This document shows positions 28,620-39,116 of a DNA stretch of 50,433 nt, piece by piece; the stretch's first letter is position 1; every line of letters begins with the position of its first letter. The DNA is from an uncultured Pseudomonadota bacterium (GTDB lineage Bacteria; Myxococcota_A; UBA9160; PR03), in the NCBI GenBank assembly GCA_900696485.1, contig CAADGG010000052.1:1-50433 (forward strand), in the 5' to 3' direction. A program made the translations under genes and the position numbers. The notes beneath the pieces are model-generated. The model worked only from the letters and a program-made list of their open reading frames with translations, ran no database searches and was not told the DNA's origin.

Positions 28620-29125
28620 AGCGATGCGACTCGACGCGCGAAAACGGATCGGCGCTGATCGTCACGGTGCTGTTGCTCGTGCTCCTCAGTGTCATGGGGC
28701 TCGCGGCCCTCGAAACCGTCCAGCGTGACCAACAGGTCGCCGGCTTCCAGAATCGCTCGCGGCTCGCCTTCTACGCGGCGGAAGCCGGGATCGCGGACGC
28801 GAAGAACCGGCTGCGTGACGTCTGGACCGAGACGGCGACCGTCACTTTCCCCGACGCGACGACGCCGGTCGCCGTCGGCGACGCGGCGCTGTTCCCGCTC
28901 GGCCTGCCGGTCTACTACGCGGACCCCGCATCCGCTGGCGGCGGAGTCGAGTACCTCGACGGTGGGGCCGTCAGTTACGGCGGCGGAGGGGATCTTCGCC
29001 TCGGCGGGGCGATGGCGATCAACACCTTGTGGCGGATCCGTGTGATCGGCGAAACGCCCGAGGGAGCGCGCTCCCGGCTCGAGGTGGTCGCCACCCGTCA
29101 GCTCGAGGGCGCCGGCGGCTACTGA
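28616..29125 (+). CDS. pilX: Minor pilin PilX-like
   Basis: A 169-residue PilX_N-type protein. The leader ends ENG^SALIVTVLLLVLLSVMG; the residue at +5 is not Glu, a feature shared by PilX and by the tip pilin GspK, which may need no Glu because they sit at the filament tip. The region RLAFYAAEAGIADA is the PilX hallmark. It overlaps pilW (ATGA) and is followed 56 bp later by pilY1. Confidence 0.88.
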   Translation: MKRCDSTRENGSALIVTVLLLVLLSVMGLAALETVQRDQQVAGFQNRSRLAFYAAEAGIADAKNRLRDVWTETATVTFPDATTPVAVGDAALFPLGLPVYYADPASAGGGVEYLDGGAVSYGGGGDLRLGGAMAINTLWRIRVIGETPEGARSRLEVVATRQLEGAGGY

Positions 29126-29181
29126 GCGAGCGACTGCCGCGGCTTGCAGAGGATCGCTTCCCGAAGGACTGGGAGAACGAG

Positions 29182-32100
29182 ATGACCCATCGAATCCGAC
29201 GCATCGCAATCGAAACGCTCGTGGCGGCACTGCTGACGAGTCTGCCGGTCATTGCGAGCGCGCAAGACGACACCGACCTGTTCACGACGGCCGTACCGCC
29301 GAACGTGATGCTACTGGTCGACAACTCCGGCTCGATGAACAGCATCGTCTGGCATCCCGCCTTCGATCCGACCGTCACGCCCGCGGGCTGCGCGTTCTGG
29401 GACAACGATAGCGACTACTTCCTGGACCAGGCGGATGGGGACTCCCCCTCCGGATCCTGGGATTCCCGCTTCGGTCCCGGCACCTACACGCGCTGCGGCA
29501 ACACCCGGACGATCTTCGTCGATCCCGCCGTGCAGACCGGCGGCGGCGACAACGACACCCGCTGGTCGGGTCGCTACCTCAACTGGTACTTCAGCGACGC
29601 GGCCGACGCCCACGCCACGGCGATCACGACCGAGACCGACACCTACTCGGCCTGCGTCCAGAACGAGTACGGGCTCACCACGTTCTCCAGCTACCGGCGC
29701 GCCCGAGTCACGGCCGCCCGCGATGTGCTCCGCGAAGTCATCTGCAACTCGAACCAGGCCGGCGCCGTCCGCTTCGGACTGGCGCAGTTCCGGCTGCCGG
29801 GCGGCAGCGGGGACCCGAACGGCGGCTTCGTCCGCGTCCCGATCAACGACTACGACGTCGCGCCGTACTCGCTCAACGGATCGACGCGGACGCATGGGCA
29901 GCATCTCGATCTGGCCATCGAGGCGCTGCGGGGCCAGACCTGGACGCCGCTCGGCGAGTCCCTGTTCCAGATCTACACCTACTTCATGAGCCGCGACGCC
30001 TCGGATCGCCCGGTCGGTGCGGACGGGACGACGGTCTTTCCGCGCTACTCCTACCGCACGACGACGAGCGGGAACTACGGGCCTCCGGTCTCGAACTCGA
30101 GTCAGCTACTCGCCGATCCGGTCCAGTTCTCCTGCCAGAAGAACTTCGTCATCGTGATCACCGACGGCGAGCCGACGAAGGACACCTTCTACACCGGCGC
30201 CAATACCGGCGACGGGACCAATGTCGGCTTCAGCAGCTTCTCGCAGTTGATCGGGAACTACGATCCGGATGCCGAGACCGAGGTCGGAGGCGCCGCGTGC
30301 GCGGGCGGCTCGCTGTGCGCGCTGTACCTCGACGACATCGCGAAGTTCATGCATGAGCGCGATTTCCGACCCGACCTCTCTGACGTCCCGAATGCCCAGA
30401 CGTTGGACATCTATACGGTCGGATTCTCGACGACGCCGGAGGCGAACGATCTGCTTTCGCGCACGGCGACGGCCGGCAACGGGCTGTTCTTCTCCAGCAA
30501 CAATGCCGAGGAGCTGGCGACGGCGCTCGTCTCCTCGGTGACGGACATCATCCAGAAGTCCCAGTCCTTCACCGCGGCGACCGTGCCGGCGACGCGGACC
30601 GCCGACGGCGGCAACATCTATACCAGCCTCTTCGTGCCGTCGGACGATCCGTATTGGATGGGCCAACTGAAGCTGTTCCAGATCACGTCGGACGGCGACA
30701 TCCTCGACGCCAACGACAACTGCGCGCTGCTGAACCCGCTTCCGGTCGGAGAGTGCAAGAGCGGCCAGATCTCCCCGAGTGCGGTGCCGTTCTGGGATGC
30801 CGCCGACGAGATTCCGTCCCCGCCCTCGCGTGTCCTCGTGACCTCGCTACCGGGCGTGGGCAAGGTCGACTTCGATACGTCGCTGGCGGCCAGCGCGCTC
30901 GGAGATCCGAACGATACAAGCGATGATCTGTCGGCCGCGGCGATCCCGCTGTACGCGGGAAGCGGCGCGACCGATGCGGAGGGCCTCGCCGATGCCATCA
31001 TCGAGAACGTGCGTGGCTGTGTGATGGGAACCGCAGGGGCCTCCTGTGTTCCGCGGCCCTTCGTGCTCGGCGACATCTTCCACTCGAACCCGCTGGTGGT
31101 CGGCCGTCCGCGATCGTTCATCAACGAGACCTCGTACCGGACCTTCCAGGCCGACTTCGCGGACCGCGACAACGTCATCTACGCGGGCTCGAACGGGGGC
31201 TTCGTGCACGGGTTCCATGCGGGAGACTGGCAGCCGCTCGCGACGCCGCCGGCCTACGATCGAGGCACGGGAACCGAGCTCTTCGGCTTCATGCCCTGGC
31301 CAGTCCGGCAGAATGCGAAGCAGCTCCCGATCGATTCGGGCGCTCGCGACACCTACGGCGTCGATGGTTCGCCGGTCGCGGCCGACGTCTGGATCCATTC
31401 GACGGCCACGCAGACGGCCAAAGCCGCCGACGGGAGTGAGTGGCGCACCGTCCTCGCGGGCGGCTTGCGGCAGGGCGGACGGTCGTACTATGCGCTCGAC
31501 ATCACCGACCCGGATGCAGCCGGATTCCCCGGCTATCTGTGGGAGTTCCCGGCCGAGGATGCGTCGGCGTCCGTGCGCGCGTTCCTCGGCGAGACCTGGG
31601 GCAAGCCGATCCTCACGAAGGTGAAGGTCGAGATCGGGGGCATCGCCTACGAACGCTGGGTGGCGATCGTGAGCGGCGGCTACGACCGGCGCAGTGATCC
31701 CAACGATGCGCTCAACTACGACGTCAATGCGACGGCGGGCCGGGCGCTCTACATCCTCGATCTGAAGACCGGCCAGGTGCTCGGGGAGAAGAAGTTCGAT
31801 CCGTCCGCGACCGATGGCCGGCAGGAAATGCTGTACGCGATGGCCGGAACGCCGTCCGTCTTCGATGCCGACCAGGATGGCTTTGCCGATGTGATCTACA
31901 TGGGAGATCTCGGAGGCAACGTCTGGAAGTGGGTGCTGAAGTACGACCCGCTCGCGTCGACTCCGAACTTCCTCGTCGATCCGATCAACAGCACCGGCAG
32001 CGTGGTGCAGCCAGACACGAAGTTCCGAAAGTTCTTCGAGGCGAAGGCGACGCCGGCTTCGACTCTGGGCGTCACGGTGGGGAGTACGACGTACTACAAG

Positions 32101-32799
32101 AGCATCTTCTTCTCGCCGTCGGGCACCATCGTGAAGAACCGCTTCTGGCTGGCCTTCGGGACCGGCGAGCGGGCCGACCTGTCGCGGACCCACGACACTT
32201 CCACGACCGCGGAGAACAACAGCTTCTATTCCGTCAAGGACGAGGACGTCTTCGATCGTCGACTGACGCTGATCCCGACGCTCACGGAACAGGATCTGCA
32301 GAATTCGACCCTCGATGCGACGTGTCCGAATCTGGCGTCGGTGTCGGGCTTCTTCTTCCGTGTAGAGGACGATGAGAAGTTCGTGACGGATACGGCGATC
32401 TTCTCCTTCTGGGTGATCGCCTCGACGTTCGTTCCGTCGGGCTCGGCAGATCCGTGCAACTCGGGAGGCCAGGCCAGGCTGTACATCTTCAAGGTGCACT
32501 GCGGGCAGGGCTTCTTCTTCAACAACGCGACGACCCCGTCGAGCGGCGCGGGTGGGCCCGGCGGTTCCGGCGGTCTCAGTGACCCGAGCCTGCCGGACTT
32601 CGGCGACCCGGCCTCGCGCTACATCGAACTCGGAGCCGGCATGCCGACGGATCCGCGCGTGACGACGAGCCCGGATGGACCGCGAGTGCTCGTCACGCGG
32701 CAGGATGGGCAGATCAGCAACGTGGAAGGACCGGAGGGGGATGGCGGATCTCCGGGCCAGCTCTACTGGCGCGAGATGACCGGAGAGTTCACTCCGTGA
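29182..32799 (+). CDS. pilY1: PilY1, tip adhesin and assembly factor
   Basis: A 1205-residue secreted protein. Signal peptide (residues about 1-26, ending VIASAQ), then a von Willebrand A domain with the MIDAS motif VDNSGSM near residue 47 and VIVITDGEPTKD, rich in Cys and aromatic residues. The C-terminal half is the PilY1 beta-propeller: YAGSNGGFVHGFHAGD, then AGGLRQGGRSYYALDITD, and a calcium-binding loop DADQDGFADVIYMGD near residue 895. PilY1 sits at the pilus tip with the minor pilins, controls extension versus retraction and mediates adhesion and surface sensing. The ATG at 29182 is preceded by GGGAGAACGAG; the frame further upstream only shadows pilX. Confidence 0.95.
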   Translation: MTHRIRRIAIETLVAALLTSLPVIASAQDDTDLFTTAVPPNVMLLVDNSGSMNSIVWHPAFDPTVTPAGCAFWDNDSDYFLDQADGDSPSGSWDSRFGPGTYTRCGNTRTIFVDPAVQTGGGDNDTRWSGRYLNWYFSDAADAHATAITTETDTYSACVQNEYGLTTFSSYRRARVTAARDVLREVICNSNQAGAVRFGLAQFRLPGGSGDPNGGFVRVPINDYDVAPYSLNGSTRTHGQHLDLAIEALRGQTWTPLGESLFQIYTYFMSRDASDRPVGADGTTVFPRYSYRTTTSGNYGPPVSNSSQLLADPVQFSCQKNFVIVITDGEPTKDTFYTGANTGDGTNVGFSSFSQLIGNYDPDAETEVGGAACAGGSLCALYLDDIAKFMHERDFRPDLSDVPNAQTLDIYTVGFSTTPEANDLLSRTATAGNGLFFSSNNAEELATALVSSVTDIIQKSQSFTAATVPATRTADGGNIYTSLFVPSDDPYWMGQLKLFQITSDGDILDANDNCALLNPLPVGECKSGQISPSAVPFWDAADEIPSPPSRVLVTSLPGVGKVDFDTSLAASALGDPNDTSDDLSAAAIPLYAGSGATDAEGLADAIIENVRGCVMGTAGASCVPRPFVLGDIFHSNPLVVGRPRSFINETSYRTFQADFADRDNVIYAGSNGGFVHGFHAGDWQPLATPPAYDRGTGTELFGFMPWPVRQNAKQLPIDSGARDTYGVDGSPVAADVWIHSTATQTAKAADGSEWRTVLAGGLRQGGRSYYALDITDPDAAGFPGYLWEFPAEDASASVRAFLGETWGKPILTKVKVEIGGIAYERWVAIVSGGYDRRSDPNDALNYDVNATAGRALYILDLKTGQVLGEKKFDPSATDGRQEMLYAMAGTPSVFDADQDGFADVIYMGDLGGNVWKWVLKYDPLASTPNFLVDPINSTGSVVQPDTKFRKFFEAKATPASTLGVTVGSTTYYKSIFFSPSGTIVKNRFWLAFGTGERADLSRTHDTSTTAENNSFYSVKDEDVFDRRLTLIPTLTEQDLQNSTLDATCPNLASVSGFFFRVEDDEKFVTDTAIFSFWVIASTFVPSGSADPCNSGGQARLYIFKVHCGQGFFFNNATTPSSGAGGPGGSGGLSDPSLPDFGDPASRYIELGAGMPTDPRVTTSPDGPRVLVTRQDGQISNVEGPEGDGGSPGQLYWREMTGEFTP

Positions 32800-32834
32800 G
32801 GGGCCGTCCTCGCGAGAGCACAGGAGGAAAGAGC

Positions 32835-33173
32835 ATGCGAATCCAGCCGATCTTGGGCGCCTTCCTGAGCGCCTTCCTGTTCCTCGGGGCGAGCGCGGCC
32901 GGGGCGGAGGAGGAGGATCGCGGCAGCGTCGTGATCGATTCGGTGGACGTTGCTGGCGAGCGTGTGGTGCTCGGCGGCGTCTCCTACGCCGTCGTCGATG
33001 CGACCGTGCTCGAGGACGAATCCGGCCAGGGGACCTCGCTGGCGGAGCTGCCGAGCCTTGCGTCCGGCGCATCGCCCGATGCCGCGGCGGTGTGGTTCGA
33101 GAGCGCAGAGGCGAGCCGTGGGACGACCCCGGTTCTGTTGAAACTTCGTCTGACAGGGAGCCTGCCTCGCTAG
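32835..33173 (+). CDS. Small secreted protein downstream of pilY1 (PilY2-like position)
   Basis: A 112-residue exported protein. The signal peptide (about residues 1-22) ends ASAAGA, then an acidic mature part EEEDRGSVVIDSVDVAGERV with two short repeats of beta strands (VVIDSVDV, VVLGGVSYAVVD). AGGAGG lies seven bases before the ATG at 32835; the GTG at 32796 has none. In Pseudomonas a small protein, PilY2, is encoded at the same place after pilY1. Size and position agree with that, but I cannot establish homology. No catalytic residues or cysteines stand out. Confidence 0.75.
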   Translation: MRIQPILGAFLSAFLFLGASAAGAEEEDRGSVVIDSVDVAGERVVLGGVSYAVVDATVLEDESGQGTSLAELPSLASGASPDAAAVWFESAEASRGTTPVLLKLRLTGSLPR

Positions 33174-33205
33174 CCAGCGGCTCGCGACGGCGCAGGGGAG
33201 GGGAC

Positions 33206-34246
33206 ATGGTGGGTTTGCCGAGATCCAAGGGAACGACGGCTTGGGCGGTCTGCCTGGTGAGTGTGGCCACCTGCATGGCAGCATGCGGCGGACGGGACGA
33301 ACCCGTTGCGACGGGCCGCTCGATGGCCCAGCCGGCGCAGACGAAGTCCGCCGGAACCAATCGGCCACCGCAGATCGAAGATGTGACGTTGGTCCCGGAG
33401 GCGCCGCGGCCGGGCAGCTCGGTGCAGGCACGGGTCCAGTCCCGGGATCCGGACGGGGACGCGGTCGAGTTGCGTTACCTCTGGACGCTCGATGGGCGTC
33501 GTGTCGCCGAGCGCGGCGCGCGCCTGTCCCTCCCCGAGACGATGCGCAAGGGAACCCCGGTCGAGGTCGAGGTCGTCGCCCACGACGGAAACGCGAGCAG
33601 CGAACCGGTGACCGCTGCCGCCCGGATCGGGAATCGCCCTCCGGGTCTCGTCGCGGTGGCTCTCGAGCCGACCACAGGCGTGCGTGTCGACGAGGAGGTG
33701 ATCGCGATCGCGCAGGCGCGCGACGCTGACGGCGATGCGCTCGAGTTCTCCTATGATTGGCGCGTGAACGGCGAGGCGGTGGAGGGCGACACAGAACGGC
33801 TATCCACCGCCGGACTCGCGCGAGGGGATCGGATCGAAGTCCGGGTCCGTGTCAGCGACGGCGAGGACGATTCGGCTCCGCGCGACAGCGATCCGCTCGT
33901 GATCGGGAACTCGGCGCCACGGATCCTGTCGACACCGGGCGGCGTCAGTGCCGATGGCCAGTTCCGCTACACCGTCGAGGCCAAGGATCCGGATGGCGAT
34001 CGGCTGCTGCGCTATCGCCTGCTGTCCGGACCCGAGGGCGCGCGGGTGGATCCGGTCGGCGGAGAGGTGCTCTGGACGGCCTCTCGCGACCATGTGGGAA
34101 CCCACCGGTTCGAGGTGGAAGTCGCTGATGGGCACGGGGGGACCAGCCAGCAACGCTTCGAGGTGGCCGTCCGCGAGGTCGAGAACGGCGGCCGGGGCGG
34201 CCCGACCGGCGACGAGGAGCGGGCCGGACCGGCGTCCCTCGAGTGA
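33206..34246 (+). CDS. Lipoprotein with Ig/PKD-like repeats
   Basis: A 346-residue predicted lipoprotein. A short leader and hydrophobic stretch end at MAAC, a lipobox, with Cys at about residue 27. The mature part has a low-complexity linker and three PKD/cadherin-like domains of about 90 residues, each with an acidic turn: SRDPDGDAVELRYLWTLDG, ARDADGDALEFSYDWRVNG and AKDPDGDRLLRYRLLSGP. These acidic loops suggest calcium binding. It closes the tip-pilin operon after pilY1 and the small secreted protein, so a role at the cell surface linked to pili is likely but unproven. The GGGGAGGGG site supports the ATG at 33206. Confidence 0.8.
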   Translation: MVGLPRSKGTTAWAVCLVSVATCMAACGGRDEPVATGRSMAQPAQTKSAGTNRPPQIEDVTLVPEAPRPGSSVQARVQSRDPDGDAVELRYLWTLDGRRVAERGARLSLPETMRKGTPVEVEVVAHDGNASSEPVTAAARIGNRPPGLVAVALEPTTGVRVDEEVIAIAQARDADGDALEFSYDWRVNGEAVEGDTERLSTAGLARGDRIEVRVRVSDGEDDSAPRDSDPLVIGNSAPRILSTPGGVSADGQFRYTVEAKDPDGDRLLRYRLLSGPEGARVDPVGGEVLWTASRDHVGTHRFEVEVADGHGGTSQQRFEVAVREVENGGRGGPTGDEERAGPASLE

Positions 34247-34253
34247 CCGCGAC

Positions 34254-34268
34254 GGCGGCTGCGCCGCC
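34254..34268. terminator. Short GC hairpin between convergent genes
   Basis: GGCGGC (34254-34259) pairs with GCCGCC (34263-34268) around a 3-base loop, in the 49-bp gap between the convergent lipoprotein and regulator genes. There is no T tract, so this is only a weak candidate for a bidirectional terminator. Confidence 0.3.
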
Positions 34269-34295
34269 ACGGCGCAGCGATCGGACCGCGGGGCG

Positions 34296-35657
<1,362 letters not shown>

Positions 35658-35865
35658 CGATCCCTCCGTTGGACTCGGGGCTTCTTCGGTCGGACGGAGG
35701 GGGACGATGAGGGCCGGAGCCCCCGGGGATGTTTCGAGGATCCTGGGGTCCGCTTCCCGCAGCTCTCTCAAGTCGCGTCTGGCCTGGACCGATAGCACCC
35801 ATCGGGCACGCCGTTCGGACCGCGGGGGGATCTCGGTCCCGAACGGCAGGGGGAGGACCCGAGGC
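35658..35865. promoter_or_regulatory. Divergent intergenic region between regulator and HTH-pilM operon
   Basis: A 208-bp gap from which both the minus-strand NtrC-type regulator and the plus-strand HTH-pilMNOPQ operon must be transcribed. I could not place a convincing -24/-12 or -35/-10 element in it; only the two ribosome sites at the edges are clear. Confidence 0.4.
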
Positions 35866-36126
35866 GTGTCGCGGAACAGCGTACAGCGTGCTCGCGAGAC
35901 ACTCATGATGAGCAAGGCGGAGCTGGCCCGCAAGGCCGGTCTTTCCGCCCTGACGATCGATCGCGTCGAATCCGGCCGACCGTGCCGGCTCGACACCAAG
36001 CGAAAGATCCTTCTGGCCCTCGGCAAGCGGGTCTCGGACAAGGACGAGATCTTCGATCACGAGGCCGGAACCGCCCCCACCGAACCGTCGACCACCGCCG
36101 AACCCGAGGGCGTCCACGCCCGCTAG
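35866..36126 (+). CDS. Small HTH protein leading the pilM operon
   Basis: An 86-residue XRE-like protein. The helix-turn-helix is seen as MSKAELARKAGLSALTIDRV followed by ESGRPCRLDTKRKILLALG, then KRVSDKDEIFD and an acidic, Pro-rich tail. Proteins with this pattern (an opening of the type RETLMMSKAELARKAG) are familiar from deltaproteobacteria. The GTG at 35866 follows GGGAGGA at good spacing and keeps the conserved VQRARETLMM opening, so it is preferred over the ATG at 35908. It lies 25 bp before pilM and is probably co-transcribed, so it may autoregulate the alignment-complex operon. Confidence 0.75.
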   Translation: MSRNSVQRARETLMMSKAELARKAGLSALTIDRVESGRPCRLDTKRKILLALGKRVSDKDEIFDHEAGTAPTEPSTTAEPEGVHAR

Positions 36127-36151
36127 CGCGAAGGCGCGAGGAGAGGGGTCT

Positions 36152-37228
36152 GTGCAGATTCCGTTTCTCAGACTTGGAAGCAAGTCCATCGTAGGTCTCG
36201 ATATCGGCTCGTCGAGCGTGAAGGCGGTCGAGGTGGTCCAGAGAGGAGACGGCTTCGAGCTGCTCCATCTCGGGGTGGCGCCGCTTCCGCACGACGCCAT
36301 CGTCGACGGAGCCTTCCTGAACGCCGCGGCCATCGTGGATGCGATCCGCGAGGCGGTCGAGAAGTCCGGCACCAAGGCGAAATATGCTGCGGCTTCCGTG
36401 TCCGGACACTCGGTCATCGTCAAGAAGATCAGCGTGCCGGCCATGACGGTGGAGGAGCTCGAGGAGTCGATCCGCTGGGAGGCCGAGCAGTACATCCCCT
36501 TCGATGTCAACGAGGTCAACCTCGACTTCGAGGTCCTGCAACACGGGGATGCGGAACGGCCGATGGAGGTCCTGCTGGTCGCCGCCAAGCGCGAGCTGAT
36601 CGACGACTGCGTGAACCTGATCAGCGAGGCGGGTCTCACGCCGTCGGTGATCGACGTGGCCGGCTTCGCGGTGGAGAACGCCTTCGAGGCGAACTTCGAG
36701 CCGCGCGTCGACGACGTGGTGGCCGTGATCAACATCGGAGCCCAGGTCACGAACATCAACGTCGTGGTCGCCGGTGTGCCGGCTTTCACACGGGACATCG
36801 CCGTCGGCGGGAACCAGTACACCGCGGAGATCCAGCGGGCCCTGTCGATCAGCTTCGACGAGGCGGAGCGGATCAAGATCGGGGAGTCGGCCGGTCAGGA
36901 GTCGCAGGAGGTGGTGCCGCAGGAGGTCGAACAGGCCATGCGTGCGGTCACCAACAACCTGGTGGGGGAGATCGCGAGATCCCTGGACTTCTTCTCGGCG
37001 ACGGCTGCCGATACGCGGATCCAGCGCATCGTCCTGGCCGGTGGGTCCGCGCGCGTTCCGGGCATCGACGCGGTGTTCCGGGAGCGCACGGGACTCGAGG
37101 TCGAGATCTTGAACCCGTTCCACAAGATGATGCCGAGCAACCGCTTCGATCCCGAGTACCTGGCCCAGGTGGGTCCGTCGCTCGGGGTGTGTCTCGGTCT
37201 CGCGCTGCGGAGGGTCGACGAATCGTGA
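36152..37228 (+). CDS. pilM: Type IV pilus assembly protein PilM
   Basis: A 358-residue actin-like ATPase fold protein on the cytoplasmic side of the alignment complex. The phosphate-1 loop is GLDIGSSSVKAVEVV near residues 12-26, with SGHSVIVKKI, the segment WEAEQYIPFDVNEV, and the adenosine loop VLAGGSARVPGID. PilM binds the N-terminal tail of PilN and links the complex to the motors. A GTG start is preceded by GAGAGGGG. It overlaps pilN by 4 bp (GTGA). Confidence 0.96.
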   Translation: MQIPFLRLGSKSIVGLDIGSSSVKAVEVVQRGDGFELLHLGVAPLPHDAIVDGAFLNAAAIVDAIREAVEKSGTKAKYAAASVSGHSVIVKKISVPAMTVEELEESIRWEAEQYIPFDVNEVNLDFEVLQHGDAERPMEVLLVAAKRELIDDCVNLISEAGLTPSVIDVAGFAVENAFEANFEPRVDDVVAVINIGAQVTNINVVVAGVPAFTRDIAVGGNQYTAEIQRALSISFDEAERIKIGESAGQESQEVVPQEVEQAMRAVTNNLVGEIARSLDFFSATAADTRIQRIVLAGGSARVPGIDAVFRERTGLEVEILNPFHKMMPSNRFDPEYLAQVGPSLGVCLGLALRRVDES

Positions 37229-37848
37229 TCCGCATCAACCTTCTCCCGGTTCGCGAAGCGCGCCGCAAGGCGGGTGTCCAGCAACAGCTGATCTTGCTGG
37301 CGGCTGCCCTGGTCGGCGCCATCCTGCTGTCCGCTGGGTTTCACCAGTGGATGCGCATCACCCTCTCATCCGCACAGATGCGGACCCGCGCGCTCGAGAG
37401 TCAGCTCGAGAAGTACCGGCCGCAACAAGAGCAGGTAGCCCAGTTCAAGGCGAAGAAGGCGGAGATCGAACAGAAGCTCTCCGTCATCACGGACCTCGAG
37501 CGCTCCCGCTCGGGTCCGGTGAATCTCATGGAGTCGCTCGTCACGAGCATTCCGGATCGGGTGTGGCTGACGGATCTGGCCGCCGACAAGGGCCGGATCT
37601 CGTTGTCGGGCATGAGTCTCGACAACGAGCTCGTCGCGTCCTTCCTCACCAATCTCGGCAGATCCCCGTACTTCGGGCAGGTCGAGCTCGAGTCGACGGA
37701 GCTGAAGACGGTGGAGTCCCTCAAGCTGAACACGTTCAAGATTCGGGCTGCGCTCGAGTCGCCGGAGGCGCCCGGGACTGGTGCTGCTGCTCCCGCCTCG
37801 GCCGCGGCGCCGAACCGGACGGGTCGCCGCCCGACGGCCGGACTCTAG
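37225..37848 (+). CDS. pilN: Type IV pilus assembly protein PilN
   Basis: A 207-residue inner-membrane protein. The N-terminus IRINLLPVREARR is the conserved cytoplasmic tail that docks into PilM. One transmembrane helix (about residues 20-40) is followed by a periplasmic coiled coil (AQMRTRALESQLEKYRP) and an alpha/beta domain. The tail is Ala/Pro-rich. The GTG at 37225 overlaps the pilM stop and starts directly at the conserved motif; the frame upstream is a shadow. Confidence 0.95.
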   Translation: MIRINLLPVREARRKAGVQQQLILLAAALVGAILLSAGFHQWMRITLSSAQMRTRALESQLEKYRPQQEQVAQFKAKKAEIEQKLSVITDLERSRSGPVNLMESLVTSIPDRVWLTDLAADKGRISLSGMSLDNELVASFLTNLGRSPYFGQVELESTELKTVESLKLNTFKIRAALESPEAPGTGAAAPASAAAPNRTGRRPTAGL

Positions 37849-37860
37849 GAGGATCGAGCG

Positions 37861-38550
37861 ATGGCCATCAATCTCGGACTCGATCAGGTCAAGGGGCAGC
37901 TCGAGCGCTTCGCGAAGCTCCCGAAGCCGTACCGGATGGCTGCCATCCCGGCGGTCTGTGCGCTGGTCTTCGGCGTCTATGGCTACGTGTTCTACCAGCC
38001 AGCGCGCCAGGAGCTGGCCGCGGTCGAGCAGCAGGAGCGAGATCTGCAGAGGAAGGTCAGCGAGGTTCGGGCGATCGTCTCGAATCTGGCCGCCTTCGAG
38101 GAAGAACTCGTCGATCTCGAGAAGAAGCTCGCGACGGCTCTCCGGCAGCTTCCAGACAGCAAGGAACTCCCGGTCCTGCTGACCGACATCTCGAGTCTCG
38201 GCAAGGACTCGGGCCTCGAGTTCAAGCTGTTCAAGCCGAAGTCCGAGCAGGCGAAGGACTTCTACGCAGAGGTCCCGATCGAGGTCGAGTTCAGCGGCGC
38301 CTATCACGACATCGCTCGCTTCTTCGACAAGGTCTCGGGTCTGCCTCGTATCGTCAACGTGAATCGTCTCGCGATGAAGCCGGTCAAGGCGGACATGGGT
38401 CTGACGGTGCTGAACGTGCGCGGTGAGCTGACCACGTTCCGCTTCATCGAGAAGCCGGCATCGGCCGCTCCTGCCCAGCCGGGCAAGCGAGGACGGCGTT
38501 CGAAGCCGCAGAAGTCGGCGGCGCTCGAGCCGCGAGGAGGACGCTCGTGA
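37861..38550 (+). CDS. pilO: Type IV pilus assembly protein PilO
   Basis: A 229-residue inner-membrane protein that pairs with PilN. A short cytoplasmic part, one transmembrane helix (about residues 22-42, PAVCALVFGVYGYVFY), a coiled coil (ELAAVEQQERDLQRKVSEV) and a ferredoxin-like periplasmic domain (VPIEVEFSGAYHDIARFFDK) give the PilO layout. AGGAGG lies upstream of the ATG. The C-terminus is basic and low-complexity. It overlaps pilP (GTGA). Confidence 0.95.
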   Translation: MAINLGLDQVKGQLERFAKLPKPYRMAAIPAVCALVFGVYGYVFYQPARQELAAVEQQERDLQRKVSEVRAIVSNLAAFEEELVDLEKKLATALRQLPDSKELPVLLTDISSLGKDSGLEFKLFKPKSEQAKDFYAEVPIEVEFSGAYHDIARFFDKVSGLPRIVNVNRLAMKPVKADMGLTVLNVRGELTTFRFIEKPASAAPAQPGKRGRRSKPQKSAALEPRGGRS

Positions 38551-39110
38551 GGAAGTGGATCCTCGGAGGACTGTTGGTCGGGCTCGTCGTGGGGTCGGGT
38601 TGCGACCGCCCGAATCCGAACGCGCCGTCCGTACAGGACTACGAAAAGCAGCGGGCCGAGGTGTTGAAGAACTCGGGTCGGAAGATGGCGAGTCGCGCGA
38701 CTCGGGGTCCGAAGGCTCGGGACGGGCAACCCGATCGCGGGCTGGGGGTTTCGAGCGGCCAGCTCGGTTACGACGCCGCCGGACGCCGGGATCCGTTCCG
38801 GTCCTTCGTCGCCGACCAGAAGCTCCAGGCGAGCGAGACGGAGCGCGGGCCGCTCGAGCAGTTCGACCTCAGCCAGTTGACCGTCGTCGCGGTCGTCTGG
38901 GGCACGGGTCGTCCTCGCGCGTTGCTCGAGGATCCGTCGGGTCGAGGCTATGTGGTGCAGGTCGGGACCGCCGTCGGCAAGAACGACGGCTCCGTCACCA
39001 GCATCGACGACAGTGCCGTCGTCGTCCGCGAAACCTACGTGGACTACCTCGGCGAGCAGACCAGCAAAGAGATCGAGATGCGCACTCGTTCGATGACCCA
39101 GGGAGGGTGA
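38547..39110 (+). CDS. pilP: Type IV pilus assembly lipoprotein PilP
   Basis: A 187-residue periplasmic lipoprotein joining PilN/PilO to the secretin PilQ. The signal peptide ends in the lipobox VGSGC, with Cys at about residue 19. The body contains the PilP signature YDAAGRRDPFRSF, then LEQFDLSQLTVVAVVWG and a beta-sandwich with VGTAVGKNDGSVTSI. The GTG start overlaps the pilO stop. It is followed by pilQ six bases after its stop. Confidence 0.95.
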   Translation: MRKWILGGLLVGLVVGSGCDRPNPNAPSVQDYEKQRAEVLKNSGRKMASRATRGPKARDGQPDRGLGVSSGQLGYDAAGRRDPFRSFVADQKLQASETERGPLEQFDLSQLTVVAVVWGTGRPRALLEDPSGRGYVVQVGTAVGKNDGSVTSIDDSAVVVRETYVDYLGEQTSKEIEMRTRSMTQGG

Positions 39111-39116
39111 GGTCCG

